Below, piece by piece: positions 26,938 through 36,535 of a DNA stretch of 64,000 bases. The stretch comes from Methylophaga sp. (GTDB lineage: Bacteria > Pseudomonadota > Gammaproteobacteria > Nitrosococcales > Methylophagaceae): the NCBI GenBank assembly GCA_002733505.1, contig NVVW01000004.1, forward strand, positions 49,901 to 113,900. Reading direction: 5' to 3'. A program made the position numbers and the translations under genes. Position 1 is the stretch's first letter, and each line of letters begins with the position of its first letter. The notes under the pieces were generated by a model. The model saw only the letters and a list, made by a program, of their open reading frames with translations. It was not told the DNA's origin and did not search any database.

Positions 26938-27944
26938 GATGATTTGGCTACCAGTCTACCTCGTGCTGTTAAAGTATATTTCTGCAAACGACTATTAGGT
27001 TTATCTGGCAGGGTCATTTCAATTAAGCCTTGATTTAACGCAGGCTTGAGATAGCGCTCTCGGAATGATTTACGATCTTTAAGTTTAAGCAGTGTTTGTA
27101 ATTCATCACGGTTCATCGGCTGTAACTGAGCGGACAAGGTGAGTAACAATCTTTTTACTTGGGGGGTATCATGGGGTGTGACTTGAGGGGTGGTATTGGC
27201 TTTAATCGTATCTAAAATAGTTGAAAGCATGAATTCAATAAACGATGCTGAATCTGTTTCTTCTGTACTTTTACGAATGGCTTGATAATAGTTATTTTGA
27301 TGCTGGTGAACCATACTTTCGACAGGTAACTGACCCAATAATGGACTCCATTGACTGAGGATTAATGTCTGCCATAACCTCCCCATACGCCCATTACCAT
27401 CAGCAAAGGGATGAATAAACTCAAATTCATAGTGAAATACGGAGCTTACAATTAAAGGGTGCTGATCTGTGGTGGCAAGCCATTGAAGAAGATTTTCCAT
27501 AAGCAGTCTGACACGATTAGCAGGAGGCGCCATATGAACAACATCTTTACCTTTCATCACACCTACATTGCCACTACGATAACGCCCCGCATCATCAATT
27601 AAGCCTGTCATCATTAATTGATGGGCATTCAATAAATCACTTCCATTTGTAGGTTGCCAGCTTTCAAACTGCTCATAGGCACTAATCGCATTACGTGCTT
27701 CTTGGATCTCGCGTGGTGGTGCAATAACGTGCTTACCATCAACAATAGCAGTGATTTGCTCTTCGCTTAAAGTGTTACCCTCAATGGCTAATGAGCCTTG
27801 AATAGTACGAATACGGTTAATTCTGCGCAATCGCAAACTCATTTCATCTTCCAAAACCGATAAACGCCCTAAGCTTTCACTTATATCAGAGATTAAACCA
27901 ATGATTGTTGGCGTGATGGTGAAGGGCGGTTGATAGACTGGCAT
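26934..27944 (-). CDS. Fic-domain protein (predicted AMPylase), self-inhibited class II type
   Basis: 336 residues. The N-terminal part carries the inhibitory motif SLAIEGNT (S-x3-E-G), typical of class II Fic proteins. The catalytic loop is HPFADGNGRMGRLW, with the active His and ATP-binding residues intact. A winged-helix-like C-terminus follows (MNRDELQTLLKLKDRKSF). Such proteins transfer AMP from ATP to target hydroxyls; the target here is unknown. Stop overlaps the ligase start (ATGA); hemL lies nine bases upstream. Confidence 0.92.
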   Translation of the reverse strand: MPVYQPPFTITPTIIGLISDISESLGRLSVLEDEMSLRLRRINRIRTIQGSLAIEGNTLSEEQITAIVDGKHVIAPPREIQEARNAISAYEQFESWQPTNGSDLLNAHQLMMTGLIDDAGRYRSGNVGVMKGKDVVHMAPPANRVRLLMENLLQWLATTDQHPLIVSSVFHYEFEFIHPFADGNGRMGRLWQTLILSQWSPLLGQLPVESMVHQHQNNYYQAIRKSTEETDSASFIEFMLSTILDTIKANTTPQVTPHDTPQVKRLLLTLSAQLQPMNRDELQTLLKLKDRKSFRERYLKPALNQGLIEMTLPDKPNSRLQKYTLTARGRLVAKSS

Positions 27945-27952
27945 AGTTTATT

Positions 27953-29233
27953 TTAAAGTGTCGCAAACACTTTTTCAGCGGCATCTAAAGTGGCTTGAAT
28001 TTCTGTATCACCATGGGCTGCTGAAACAAAACCGGCCTCATAAGAAGAGGGGGCAAGATAAATGCCTTGCTCTAACATGCCGTGGAAGAATTTTTTGAAA
28101 CGCTCTTGATCGCAGGCAACCACTTGTTCAAAGCGTGTTATTTCATCTTCATCAGTGAAGAATATGCCAAACATACCGCCAACCTGATTAGTTGCGAGGC
28201 CAATTCCTGCTTTATCTGCACGTTCTTTTAATCCTGTTACTAATTTTTCAGCGCTTGCACTTAAATTTTTGTGGAAATCAGCGGCTTGAACACCCTTGAG
28301 TGTTGCCAGCCCTGCTGCCATAGCAACGGGGTTGCCTGATAATGTGCCCGCTTGATAGACAGGGCCTAGCGGTGCGATAAATTCCATCACTTCACGTTTG
28401 CCACCAAAAGCCCCCACAGGTAGACCGCCGCCAACAATTTTACCTAAGGTCGTTAGATCAGGTTTTACATTATAATATTGTTGTGCGCCGCCTAGAGCGA
28501 CACGGAATCCTGTCATCACTTCATCAAAAATAAGCACGGCACCGGATTGATCGCATATTTCACGTAAGCCTTGTAAAAACCCCTCTTGAGGTGGAATGCA
28601 ATTCATATTGCCGGCAACGGGCTCAACGATAATACAAGCGATTTGGTCGCCTAGTTTGGCAAAACACTCATGAACAGAATTAAGATCGTTGTAGATTAAG
28701 GTTAAAGTATGTTCAGCTAATGAGGCTGGCACGCCGCTAGAAGAAGGTACGCCCAGTGTTAATGCACCTGAACCTGCTTTAACTAATAATGAATCAGCAT
28801 GGCCGTGATAACAGCCTTCAAATTTAACGATTTTATCGCGCCCCGTAAAACCACGAGCAAGGCGAATCGCGCTCATGGTAGCTTCTGTACCCGAACTAAC
28901 CATGCGAACTAATTCCATTGAAGGAACAAGTCGGCATAAGGTTTCAGCCATTTCAATTTCAATAGATGTGGGTGCGCCAAATCCTAAACCTTTTACGGCA
29001 GCCGCTTGCACAGCGCTGATGACATTAGCATCAGCATGCCCTAGGATCATCGGCCCCCATGAACCAATATAATCAATATAACGCTTACCTTCTTCATCGG
29101 TCACCCAAGCGCCTTTGCCTTCACGGAAAAATATGGGGTCGCCGCCTACTCCGTTAAAAGCACGAACGGGTGAGTTTACCCCGCCGGGTATATATTGTTG
29201 GGCTTGAGAAAATAGGTCGTGATTACTGGTCAT
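27953..29233 (-). CDS. hemL: Glutamate-1-semialdehyde 2,1-aminomutase
   Basis: 426 residues, the normal length. A PLP-dependent class III aminotransferase that makes 5-aminolevulinate in the C5 tetrapyrrole pathway. Signatures are [50 protein letters not shown] and the PLP lysine in [18 protein letters not shown]. It is the first gene of a minus-strand run (hemL, Fic, ligase, sbcB). Confidence 0.98.
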   Translation of the reverse strand: MTSNHDLFSQAQQYIPGGVNSPVRAFNGVGGDPIFFREGKGAWVTDEEGKRYIDYIGSWGPMILGHADANVISAVQAAAVKGLGFGAPTSIEIEMAETLCRLVPSMELVRMVSSGTEATMSAIRLARGFTGRDKIVKFEGCYHGHADSLLVKAGSGALTLGVPSSSGVPASLAEHTLTLIYNDLNSVHECFAKLGDQIACIIVEPVAGNMNCIPPQEGFLQGLREICDQSGAVLIFDEVMTGFRVALGGAQQYYNVKPDLTTLGKIVGGGLPVGAFGGKREVMEFIAPLGPVYQAGTLSGNPVAMAAGLATLKGVQAADFHKNLSASAEKLVTGLKERADKAGIGLATNQVGGMFGIFFTDEDEITRFEQVVACDQERFKKFFHGMLEQGIYLAPSSYEAGFVSAAHGDTEIQATLDAAEKVFATL

Positions 29234-29306
29234 GGTGGAATCCTAAAGATCTAATGTAAATATATGCGATAATTCTAGCTTATCTGACAGAAAATACCGA
29301 CTGATT

Positions 29307-30638
29307 ATGAGTTTAAAATTTCGAATAGTAGTGATTGTCACCATTATATTGTTAATCAATTTTATGGCTGCGGGCTATTTCATGGTTAAAAATGCCAAAC
29401 AGGCATTATCAGCTGAAATGGAATCAAGTACGCAATTGGCGAAAGGATTACTGATTAATGCGCTACCGACATTACGCTTTTCTAATGATATAGGTAATCG
29501 TTTATCACTCATTGTTGATAGCGTACGCGATACACGCCATATTCGGGCATGGTTTGAAGATATGCATGGTCAACCATTGATTGGCCAAGAGGACAATGCA
29601 AAATTTTTCAATAAACCAGATGTCCCGGATTGGTTTATTAAAATTATGGAACCGGAAGCGGTTGCATTTAGGCGGCTTATTAACAAAGGTAGCAAAGCCT
29701 ATGGCTATTTAGTAGTTGAAGCTGATCCCAGTGATGAAGTTATGGAAGTGTGGCGAGATGTGCGTGTACTCTTCTGGTTGGGGGTGTTTTTTTTAATATT
29801 AATTGTAGCATTAGTTTATATGGCGCTAAGGCAAGGATTGAAACCACTAGAAGAATTAGAATATGCATTAGGTCAATTAGAGCAAGGTGATTTTTCTGCA
29901 AAAGTGGAAACATCAGTAGTTAAAGAGTTATCTTCTATTCAGCTCCGTTTTAACCATATGGTGAATGTGATGGAAAAAACAATGGCTGAAAATCATGATT
30001 TAGCCAAAAACATGTTAACCGTACAAGAAACGGAGCGTAGAGAACTCTCGCGCGAGCTTCATGATGAGTTGGCTCCCTGTTTATTTGGGATCCGTGTTGA
30101 CTTAGCCGACATTGAACGTATAGGCGGAGAACATTTACTGGTTGAAGTGCAACAAAAAGTAGATTCAGTTAAAACGATAACGGCGCATATTCAATCATTA
30201 GTTCGCAAGATGTTAAGCCGGTTAAGACCCATGACATTGGATGATTTAGGTTTGCCTGATGCGCTACGTGATATGTTACGAAATTGGCGTGATAGACAAC
30301 CAGAAATAGATTGGGAATGGGATTTTGTAGGTGATTTCCATGATTTAGCTGATACTGTACAGGTTACTATTTATCGTATAGTTCAAGAATGTACAACCAA
30401 CTGTGTTCGCCATGCACAAGCAAGTCATGTGCGTGTAGAAATGAAGCTTGATAGTCAAACATTAAAAGTGACGGTTACCGATAATGGTATCGGGCTGGAT
30501 GCCGATACAGCCCGGGGTTTCGGTTTAATAGGTATGCGAGAACGCGTGTCTGCATTGGGTGGGCGAATTGCATTTGACACCGAGGAAGGACACGGCTTAC
30601 AAGTACGGGTATTAATACCATTAGAGGATGATGTGTAA
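29307..30638 (+). CDS. NarX/UhpB-type sensor histidine kinase without an adjacent regulator
   Basis: 443 residues. Membrane helix 1 is IVVIVTIILLINFMAAGYFM. A periplasmic sensor of about 120 residues follows, then helix 2 (VLFWLGVFFLILIVALVYMA), a HAMP domain and a HisKA_3 helix with the phospho-His in RELSRELHDELAPCLFG (about residue 247). The HATPase domain has CVRHAQASHVRVEM and GFGLIGMRERVSALGG. Such kinases normally have a LuxR-type regulator directly downstream. Here the next feature is a 270-bp miniature element, then zwf. The signal is unknown. Confidence 0.9.
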   Translation: MSLKFRIVVIVTIILLINFMAAGYFMVKNAKQALSAEMESSTQLAKGLLINALPTLRFSNDIGNRLSLIVDSVRDTRHIRAWFEDMHGQPLIGQEDNAKFFNKPDVPDWFIKIMEPEAVAFRRLINKGSKAYGYLVVEADPSDEVMEVWRDVRVLFWLGVFFLILIVALVYMALRQGLKPLEELEYALGQLEQGDFSAKVETSVVKELSSIQLRFNHMVNVMEKTMAENHDLAKNMLTVQETERRELSRELHDELAPCLFGIRVDLADIERIGGEHLLVEVQQKVDSVKTITAHIQSLVRKMLSRLRPMTLDDLGLPDALRDMLRNWRDRQPEIDWEWDFVGDFHDLADTVQVTIYRIVQECTTNCVRHAQASHVRVEMKLDSQTLKVTVTDNGIGLDADTARGFGLIGMRERVSALGGRIAFDTEEGHGLQVRVLIPLEDDV

Positions 30639-30668
30639 CCGTTATCATGCAGTTTCAATGATTTTGGC

Positions 30669-30934
30669 TATACCCAAATTACTTGAAGATGCAGATTTCA
30701 GAGCTTAGCACGAAGGTCAGAGCAAGGCGCAATGTGCAGGCAATGACTAGTCCTTGTCAAGCATTGTAACGCGGCGCTGGCATTCGTGCTAAACTCCCGT
30801 AGGGCAAGAGGATAAGCCATTATCTTCGTCGTTATAAACCCTTAAATGAGAATAACTCATTCTGCGGATTTATGCCTAGAATATAATGGCTTCTTCTCTT
30901 GCTGAAACCTGCATATTCAAGTAGTTTGAGTATA
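30669..30934. mobile_element. ~270-bp miniature inverted-repeat element, copy 2 (inverted)
   Basis: Fills most of the 334-base gap between the histidine kinase and zwf. It starts TATACCCAAATTACTTGAAG and ends CTTCTCTTGCTGAAACCTGC ... GTAGTTTGAGTATA. Its body is the reverse complement of the copies at 768-1037 and 54753-55067, with few differences. No ORF. Confidence 0.85.
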
Positions 30935-30972
30935 GTTCACCTGCAAAATTACAAGCTGCAATGGGAGAAAAC

Positions 30973-32445
30973 ATGAAACCTTGTACAATTATTATCTTTG
31001 GTTCTATGGGCGATTTATCAAAAAAGAAACTATTGCCTGCGCTTTATCACTTAGATATTGAAAGCCGCTTAACCGATGACACAAAAATTATTTGTTTAGG
31101 CCGCGTAGACATGGAGCAAGATGAGTGGAAGTCAAAAGTCAGTGAATACGTATCTGCAAAAGCGCGTGATGGTGCTGCTGCTGACACCTTGGAAAACTTT
31201 TTAGCTAAAATCAGCTATTTTAAGAGTGATATTTATGATGCCGACTCTTACCAAGTGCTCGCAGATCTGCTTGATGATCCAACACAAGGCTACTCAGCTA
31301 ATATTGTGTTCTATTTGTCTATTGGCCCATCATTATTTGGTGTAGTAGGCGATCAGCTTGCCGCTGTTGGCTTGAATAAAGAAGATAAAGGCTGGCGCCA
31401 TTTAGTAGTAGAGAAGCCTTTCGGTTACGATCAACAAAGTGCTGCTGAACTGGAACAAGTGATCAGCCGCAACTTTACTGAAAAACAAACCTATCGAATT
31501 GACCATTACTTAGGTAAGGGCACAGTACAAAATATCTTCGTATTCCGTTTTGCTAACTTATTATTAGAACCGTTATGGAACCGTAATTACATCGACCATG
31601 TGCAAATTACCCATGCCGAGCAACAAGGTGTTGGTGGTCGTGCGGGTTATTATGATGGTTCAGGCGCGATGCGCGATATGATTCAAAGCCATTTATTACA
31701 AGTGATGACGCTAATTGCTATGGAGCCACCTGCAGATTTAAATGATGAATCACTACGTGATGAAAAAGTAAAAGTATTAAAATCTATTCGTCCTATTACC
31801 GAAGACATGGTTGATAGCCATGCTTTTCGTGGCCAATATGCCGCCGGTACGGTTGATGGTAAACCCCAACAAGGCTACTTAGAAGAAGACGATGCACCTG
31901 CCAACAGTGTGACTGAAACCTATGCCGCAATGAAGCTTTATATTGATAACTGGCGCTGGCGTGATGTGCCCTTTTACCTACGCACCGGTAAATGTATGCC
32001 CGAATCAAAAGCAATGATTGCCATTCGTTTCAAAAAGCCGCCTCAAGAATTATTTAAAGAAACCGAAATTGGTAATAGTCATGCTAACTGGATCACTATG
32101 GGGCTACAACCCGATAATACCTTGCGCATTGAATTACAAGCTAAAAAACCTGGCTTAGAAATTACTGCTCAAACTGTTGGTTTAGAAACCAATGAAGAAG
32201 AAGATCCCGCACATAAATTAGATGCTTATGAAGCGATGATCCTCAATGCAATTTTAGGTGATCGCTCTTTATTCTTGCGTGCTGATGAAGTGGATTTAGC
32301 TTGGAAAGCGGTTGATCCCATTATTAAAAAATGGTCTAAAGAGCAAGACTTTGTTCATACTTATCCTGCTGGTACATGGGGACCAGAAGAAGTCAGTCAG
32401 ATTTTTGATGATTCATGTCACCAATGGCGCAATAATGTTGATTAA
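30973..32445 (+). CDS. zwf: Glucose-6-phosphate 1-dehydrogenase
   Basis: 490 residues, the usual size. The nucleotide-binding N-terminus is [20 protein letters not shown] (family GASGDLAKK). The substrate and catalytic stretch is [20 protein letters not shown], with VVEKPFGYD ahead of it. It oxidises glucose-6-phosphate, feeding NADPH production; in RuMP methylotrophs it is part of dissimilatory formaldehyde oxidation. GGGAG ahead of 30973 decides that start over the in-frame ATG at 30961. No pgl or gnd neighbour is present. Confidence 0.97.
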   Translation: MKPCTIIIFGSMGDLSKKKLLPALYHLDIESRLTDDTKIICLGRVDMEQDEWKSKVSEYVSAKARDGAAADTLENFLAKISYFKSDIYDADSYQVLADLLDDPTQGYSANIVFYLSIGPSLFGVVGDQLAAVGLNKEDKGWRHLVVEKPFGYDQQSAAELEQVISRNFTEKQTYRIDHYLGKGTVQNIFVFRFANLLLEPLWNRNYIDHVQITHAEQQGVGGRAGYYDGSGAMRDMIQSHLLQVMTLIAMEPPADLNDESLRDEKVKVLKSIRPITEDMVDSHAFRGQYAAGTVDGKPQQGYLEEDDAPANSVTETYAAMKLYIDNWRWRDVPFYLRTGKCMPESKAMIAIRFKKPPQELFKETEIGNSHANWITMGLQPDNTLRIELQAKKPGLEITAQTVGLETNEEEDPAHKLDAYEAMILNAILGDRSLFLRADEVDLAWKAVDPIIKKWSKEQDFVHTYPAGTWGPEEVSQIFDDSCHQWRNNVD

Positions 32446-32476
32446 AACTCTATTCTGACACCCTGAAAAGCCGGTT

Positions 32477-32638
32477 TATACCCGTGATCATTCAATCTGT
32501 GAATTTTCGCTCCTCCGTCACTCCGGTATGTTTTAAGCCGGAGTCTTGTTTGTGCGGAAATCCCGGCTAAGCTTGTGCTCAGCTTGACTGGGTAAGCATA
32601 CCGGGATGACAAGGTTTTTTTTGCAAATTGAATGCTCA
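32477..32638. mobile_element. ~160-bp miniature inverted-repeat element between zwf and psd
   Basis: The left end TATACCCGTGATCATTCAAT then CTGTG matches the IS630 end. The right end is a decayed inverted copy (TTTGCAAATTGAATGCTCAC). The interior contains the GTCACTCCGG...CCGGAGTC palindromic module and a segment (GCTTGTGCTCAGCTTGACTG and flanks) shared, inverted, with 7643-7693. The psd stop codon falls in the right end. Confidence 0.78.
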
Positions 32639-33514
32639 CATCATTGCTTGACCTAGCTTGATTTCTCCACCCGTAACTAAGTCCGTATTGAATGATGACA
32701 TTGTTTTAGGCACTAATAATGCAACCGTCGATCCCATATTAAACCGCCCCATCTCCTGACCTTTGTCTAAACTAATGGCTTCTTTACCTTCATAATCCCA
32801 TGTTTTCACATTCCGACTATACGGTGGCGTTATTTTCCCTGCCCACACTGTTTCCATACTACCCACAAAAATAGCGCCTACCAATACCATCACAAAGGAG
32901 CCTTGTGCGGTATCAAATACTGTGACAACACGTTCATTGCTAGCAAATAACTCAGGCACTGCACGCGCCGTCCGTGGGTTGACTGAAAATAGCTTTCCTG
33001 GAATATAGTGCATCTGTTTTAACTTGCCATCTAAAGGCATATGAATGCGATGGTAATCTTTAGGTGAAAGATAAATAGTTGCAAATTGTCCTTGTTCAAA
33101 TTGTGCTGCTAAAGCGATGTCACCACCCAACAACTCAACCACACTATAATCGCGTCCTTTTGCCTGAATAATTCGCCCAGATTCGATATTACCTATTTGA
33201 CTGATCGCGCCATCAACCGGTGACGTCATAATATTGTCACCTTCAGCAATCGGTCTAATCCCCTCGCGTAAAGCACGCGTAAAAAAAGCATTAAAACTTG
33301 AATAGGTCGATAGCTTTGTTTCCGCTGCTTCACTAACATTTACTTTATAACGAGCAACAATAAAATGAATAAATGCTTTTTTAAACCAAGCCACTTTACT
33401 ATTCGCTAAGCGGTGCATAGTGACTGATAGCAAGTGTTGCGGTATTAAATATTGTGGCAATGTAGCCAATTTATCCTGCCATGAAGCGGCTTTAGTTTTA
33501 CGGTTATTATTCAA
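32636..33514 (-). CDS. psd: Phosphatidylserine decarboxylase proenzyme
   Basis: 292 residues. The self-cleavage/pyruvoyl site is FNMGSTVALL (family LGST, here MGST). Other family stretches are FFTRALREGIRPI, SPVDGAISQIG and YLSPKDYHRIHMP. It makes phosphatidylethanolamine at the inner membrane. The start is a TTG at 33514 with AAGGG eight bases ahead; no ATG fits the family N-terminus. The stop codon is inside the terminal repeat of a miniature element. Confidence 0.96.
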   Translation of the reverse strand: MNNNRKTKAASWQDKLATLPQYLIPQHLLSVTMHRLANSKVAWFKKAFIHFIVARYKVNVSEAAETKLSTYSSFNAFFTRALREGIRPIAEGDNIMTSPVDGAISQIGNIESGRIIQAKGRDYSVVELLGGDIALAAQFEQGQFATIYLSPKDYHRIHMPLDGKLKQMHYIPGKLFSVNPRTARAVPELFASNERVVTVFDTAQGSFVMVLVGAIFVGSMETVWAGKITPPYSRNVKTWDYEGKEAISLDKGQEMGRFNMGSTVALLVPKTMSSFNTDLVTGGEIKLGQAMM

Positions 33515-33548
33515 TCTATCTGCCCTTTTAATACTGCTTAATCAAAAT

Positions 33549-33564
33549 TGTCACACTTCTTGCT
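33549..33564 (+). promoter_or_regulatory. Candidate sigma-54 promoter upstream of the fliL genes
   Basis: TGTCACACTTCTTGCT against TGGCACG-N4-TTGCA: spacing is exact, and the TG..CAC and TTGC cores match, with one G of the -24 GG pair replaced by T. It lies 38 bases before the first fliL start. A sigma-54 control point fits middle flagellar genes in polar systems. Confidence 0.4.
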
Positions 33565-33601
33565 AGATAAAGCTTAACGAATACTACGGAGTATACCAAG
33601 C

Positions 33602-34024
33602 ATGCGACTGACAACAACAAACGTCTTACTATTTGTATTTATTACTCTTAGTTTTATTGCTGTGCCTTTATCGGCAGCAGATGAGGAAGAAGCACCACTT
33701 CAAGCCATTTATTTCGAGTTTCCCGAGGCTTTTACGATTAACTTTCTTAGTCAAAGCAAAAAGAAAGTGCGCTATCTACAGATAAAAGTCAGCTTAATGG
33801 CACGTAACTCAGAAATAATTAGCAGTGCTGAATTAAATCTACCTATGTTAGAAGATGCGCTTCGCACTTTATTTTCCAATCAATCATTTGAAGAAATAAC
33901 GAGTGTTAAGGGAAGAAAAGCGTTACAAGCTAATGCTCTCAGCACAATAAAAGTTATTTTAAAAGAAGAAACAGGACAAGATAATGTTGACGCTGTCTAC
34001 TTCACTAGTTTTATTCTTCAATAA
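33602..34024 (+). CDS. fliL: FliL-family flagellar protein, first of a tandem pair
   Basis: 140 residues. A signal-like hydrophobic N-terminus (TNVLLFVFITLSFIAVPLSA) is followed by a FliL domain (YFEFPEAFTINFLSQSKKKVRYLQIKVSLMA; YFTSFILQ). FliL surrounds the stator at the basal body and supports torque. GGAG lies about eleven bases upstream. Unlike the second copy it has no cytoplasmic tail before its hydrophobic segment, so it may be periplasmic or tail-anchored. First gene of the flagellar run. Confidence 0.85.
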   Translation: MRLTTTNVLLFVFITLSFIAVPLSAADEEEAPLQAIYFEFPEAFTINFLSQSKKKVRYLQIKVSLMARNSEIISSAELNLPMLEDALRTLFSNQSFEEITSVKGRKALQANALSTIKVILKEETGQDNVDAVYFTSFILQ

Positions 34025-34074
34025 AAGGCACGTTAATTGCTATCAAAAATATAACCAAATTTAGGAACGTTCAA

Positions 34075-34593
34075 ATGGCAGAAAAAATAGACGATGTAGA
34101 TCTAAGCGAAGAAGGCGGCGGCGGAAAATCTAAAAAAATGATTATTATCATTGCTGTTGTTGTTGTTGTTCTGGCTTTAGCGGGTGCCGGTGGCTGGTTT
34201 TTGATGGCGGGCGGTGACAATGAAGCTGCGGAAGGTGAAGAGGCTGAAGAGGTAGCACCAGTAAAACAAACCCCTATCTATGCCACCGTTGAAAAAGCAT
34301 TTGTCGTTAATTTTGCCGATCAAAGTAATGATGAAGTGCGTTATCTTCAAATTAAATTAAAAGTAATGGCGCGCGATCAAGTTGTTATTGATGCGTTCAC
34401 ATTAAACACGCCCGCTATTCAACACGAATTACTGATGTTGTTTTTTGACCAAAAATATGACGCTCTAAATACCGCTGAAGGTAAAAACACATTAAAAAAA
34501 CAATCCCTTTCAACTATTAATAATGTATTAAAAGCAGAGCAAACTGAAGGCGAATTAGAAGCCGTCTACTTCACCAGTTTGATCATGCAATAG
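34075..34593 (+). CDS. fliL: FliL flagellar basal-body-associated protein
   Basis: 172 residues. A short cytoplasmic tail (about 22 residues, glycine-rich) precedes one membrane helix (IIIIAVVVVVLALAGAGGWF), an acidic linker, and a periplasmic FliL domain (YATVEKAFVVNFADQSNDEV; VYFTSLIMQ). This is the classic FliL layout. The C-terminal half is clearly similar to the preceding gene (VRYLQIKLKVMARD against VRYLQIKVSLMARN), so the pair arose by duplication. fliM follows after nine bases. Confidence 0.93.
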   Translation: MAEKIDDVDLSEEGGGGKSKKMIIIIAVVVVVLALAGAGGWFLMAGGDNEAAEGEEAEEVAPVKQTPIYATVEKAFVVNFADQSNDEVRYLQIKLKVMARDQVVIDAFTLNTPAIQHELLMLFFDQKYDALNTAEGKNTLKKQSLSTINNVLKAEQTEGELEAVYFTSLIMQ

Positions 34594-34602
34594 GTTGTAG
34601 AT

Positions 34603-35616
34603 ATGGCTGTTCAAGATATTCTTTCTCAAGACGAAGTCGATGCGCTATTAACTGGCATGGGCGGCGACGAAATAGATACCGAAGTTGAATCAGAGGACGA
34701 CAGTAGCGCACGTGATTACGATTTTGGAAATGAAGATCGTATTATCCGGGGGCGCATGCCGACGCTGGAAATGATCAATGAACGGTTTGGTCGCTATCTT
34801 CGGATCAGCTTTTTCAATATGTTACGTCGCAGTGCTGAAATTTCAGTGGGCGGCATTCAGATAATGAAATTTTCTGAATACATTCATACCTTATTTGTAC
34901 CCACTAGTCTTAATATCATTCAGTTCCGTCCGCTTAGAGGTTCTGGTCTTATCGTTTTTGAGCCCAAACTTGTTTTCACCATTTTAGATAATTATTTCGG
35001 TGGCGAAGGCCGGTTCCAAGCGCGTATCGAAGGCCGTGAGTTCACTGCCACTGAACTACGCGTTATTCATATGGTGCTTGAACTGTGTTTTAAAGATTTA
35101 GTAGAAGCATGGTCTCCTATCATGGATGTTGAATTTGAATTTGTTACCCATGAAGTGAACCCACAATTTGCTAACATTGTTAGCCCTAGTGAAGTGCTTG
35201 TTATTTCAACTTTTCATATTGAACTAGATGGCGGTGGTGGTGATATTCATGTCACTTTGCCTTATTCGATGATTGAACCTATCCGTGAAATGTTGGATAC
35301 CGGTTTACAAAGTGACAGTGCTTCTGATGATGGTCGTTGGGGGCGCTCTATGCGCGAAGAAATATTGGGAGCCGATGTTGAGTTATCTGCAGAATTGACT
35401 CAAATTGATACAAATCTACGTGATGTATTGGCATTAAAGGTGGGCGATATTTTACCCATTGATATGCCTTCAACCATTACGGCAAAGGTTGAAGGCGTGC
35501 CTACTTTTAATGCTTCATTTGGTGAACACAAAAATAAAACCGCATTGAAAGTCATCGATATGATTGAACAACCTAAAGATACTACACCGCAATACCAGCT
35601 CCAAAGGGGGAAATAA
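34603..35616 (+). CDS. fliM: Flagellar motor switch protein FliM
   Basis: 337 residues. The N-terminal CheY-binding peptide is ILSQDEVDALLTGM. The middle CheC-like domain includes MLRRSAEISVGGIQIMKFSE, and a C-terminal SpoA domain follows. It forms the C ring and binds phospho-CheY to switch rotation. Stop and fliN start overlap by one base (TAATG). Confidence 0.98.
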   Translation: MAVQDILSQDEVDALLTGMGGDEIDTEVESEDDSSARDYDFGNEDRIIRGRMPTLEMINERFGRYLRISFFNMLRRSAEISVGGIQIMKFSEYIHTLFVPTSLNIIQFRPLRGSGLIVFEPKLVFTILDNYFGGEGRFQARIEGREFTATELRVIHMVLELCFKDLVEAWSPIMDVEFEFVTHEVNPQFANIVSPSEVLVISTFHIELDGGGGDIHVTLPYSMIEPIREMLDTGLQSDSASDDGRWGRSMREEILGADVELSAELTQIDTNLRDVLALKVGDILPIDMPSTITAKVEGVPTFNASFGEHKNKTALKVIDMIEQPKDTTPQYQLQRGK

Positions 35617-36092
35617 TGAGTGAAGAAGAAACGTCGCAAGATCAAGAAGTGGCTGACGAATGGGCCGCAGCTTTAGAAGAGCAAACCGATGATGAAGGTG
35701 CACTTGAAGAAGCTACACCTGAAGAAGATCCATGGGCTGCAGCTTTAGAAGAGCAAGCTGATTCTGAGCAACAAGTTGATGCCGCGCCGATAACACAACT
35801 TGATGATGACGCAGGGTCAGGGTCAGGTTCCGAACTAGATTTGGATATGATTTTAAATATCCCCGTCACCATATCAATGGAAATTGGTCGAACTAAAATA
35901 AATATCAATAATTTATTAAAACTCAGCCAAGGTTCTGTTGTTGAACTTGACCGGCTTGCTGGTGAACCTATGGATGTGTTGGTCAATGACACGCTCATCG
36001 CACATGGTGAAGTTGTGGTAGTCAATGATAAGTTTGGTATTCGATTAACCGATGTTATTAGTGCCGAAGAACGCATTAAGAAATTACGCTAA
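35616..36092 (+). CDS. fliN: Flagellar motor switch protein FliN
   Basis: 158 residues. The C-terminal SpoA domain (LDMILNIPVTISMEIGRTKI; LDRLAGEPMDVLVNDTLIAH) is canonical. The N-terminal 70 residues form an acidic extension in which WAAALEEQ occurs twice, separated by about 20 residues. The overlap with fliM and fliO is one base each. It forms the bottom of the C ring with FliM. Confidence 0.97.
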   Translation: MSEEETSQDQEVADEWAAALEEQTDDEGALEEATPEEDPWAAALEEQADSEQQVDAAPITQLDDDAGSGSGSELDLDMILNIPVTISMEIGRTKININNLLKLSQGSVVELDRLAGEPMDVLVNDTLIAHGEVVVVNDKFGIRLTDVISAEERIKKLR

Positions 36093-36535
36093 TGAAGCTA
36101 TTATCTTACTTAGTTCTAGCATGCTTCACTAGTATAAGCTTTGCAGCTGAGATCGAAAAAACAGCTGATCTCAAAACACTTTCGGGATCGCCATTAAATA
36201 GCACCGTCCTGTTAGAAACACTGGGCGGATTATTGCTAGTATTAGCCATTATCGCCTTTCTAACTTGGTTATTGCGTCGCACAGGCCAGTTTAATAGTGC
36301 CGCTAATGGTAAAATTAAGATCATTGCTGGTTTATCTTTAGGCTCTCGTGAAAAAGCCGTGTTATTACAAGTAGGTGAGCAACAAATTCTGCTTGGTGTG
36401 ACACCACAGCATATTCAAACTTTACATATTCTTGAAAACAATATTGAAACTCAAAACAAAGCAAAAGCAGTCACATCTGGCTTTGCTGACAAACTTCAGC
36501 AAATGATGAAAAAAAATACTGGGCCGCAATCATGA
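36092..36535 (+). CDS. fliO: FliO flagellar export-gate assembly protein
   Basis: 147 residues. A signal-like N-terminus is followed by one strong membrane helix ([27 protein letters not shown]) and a cytoplasmic FliO domain ([31 protein letters not shown]). FliO assists assembly of the FliP ring. It overlaps fliP by four bases (ATGA). Confidence 0.92.
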   Translation: MKLLSYLVLACFTSISFAAEIEKTADLKTLSGSPLNSTVLLETLGGLLLVLAIIAFLTWLLRRTGQFNSAANGKIKIIAGLSLGSREKAVLLQVGEQQILLGVTPQHIQTLHILENNIETQNKAKAVTSGFADKLQQMMKKNTGPQS

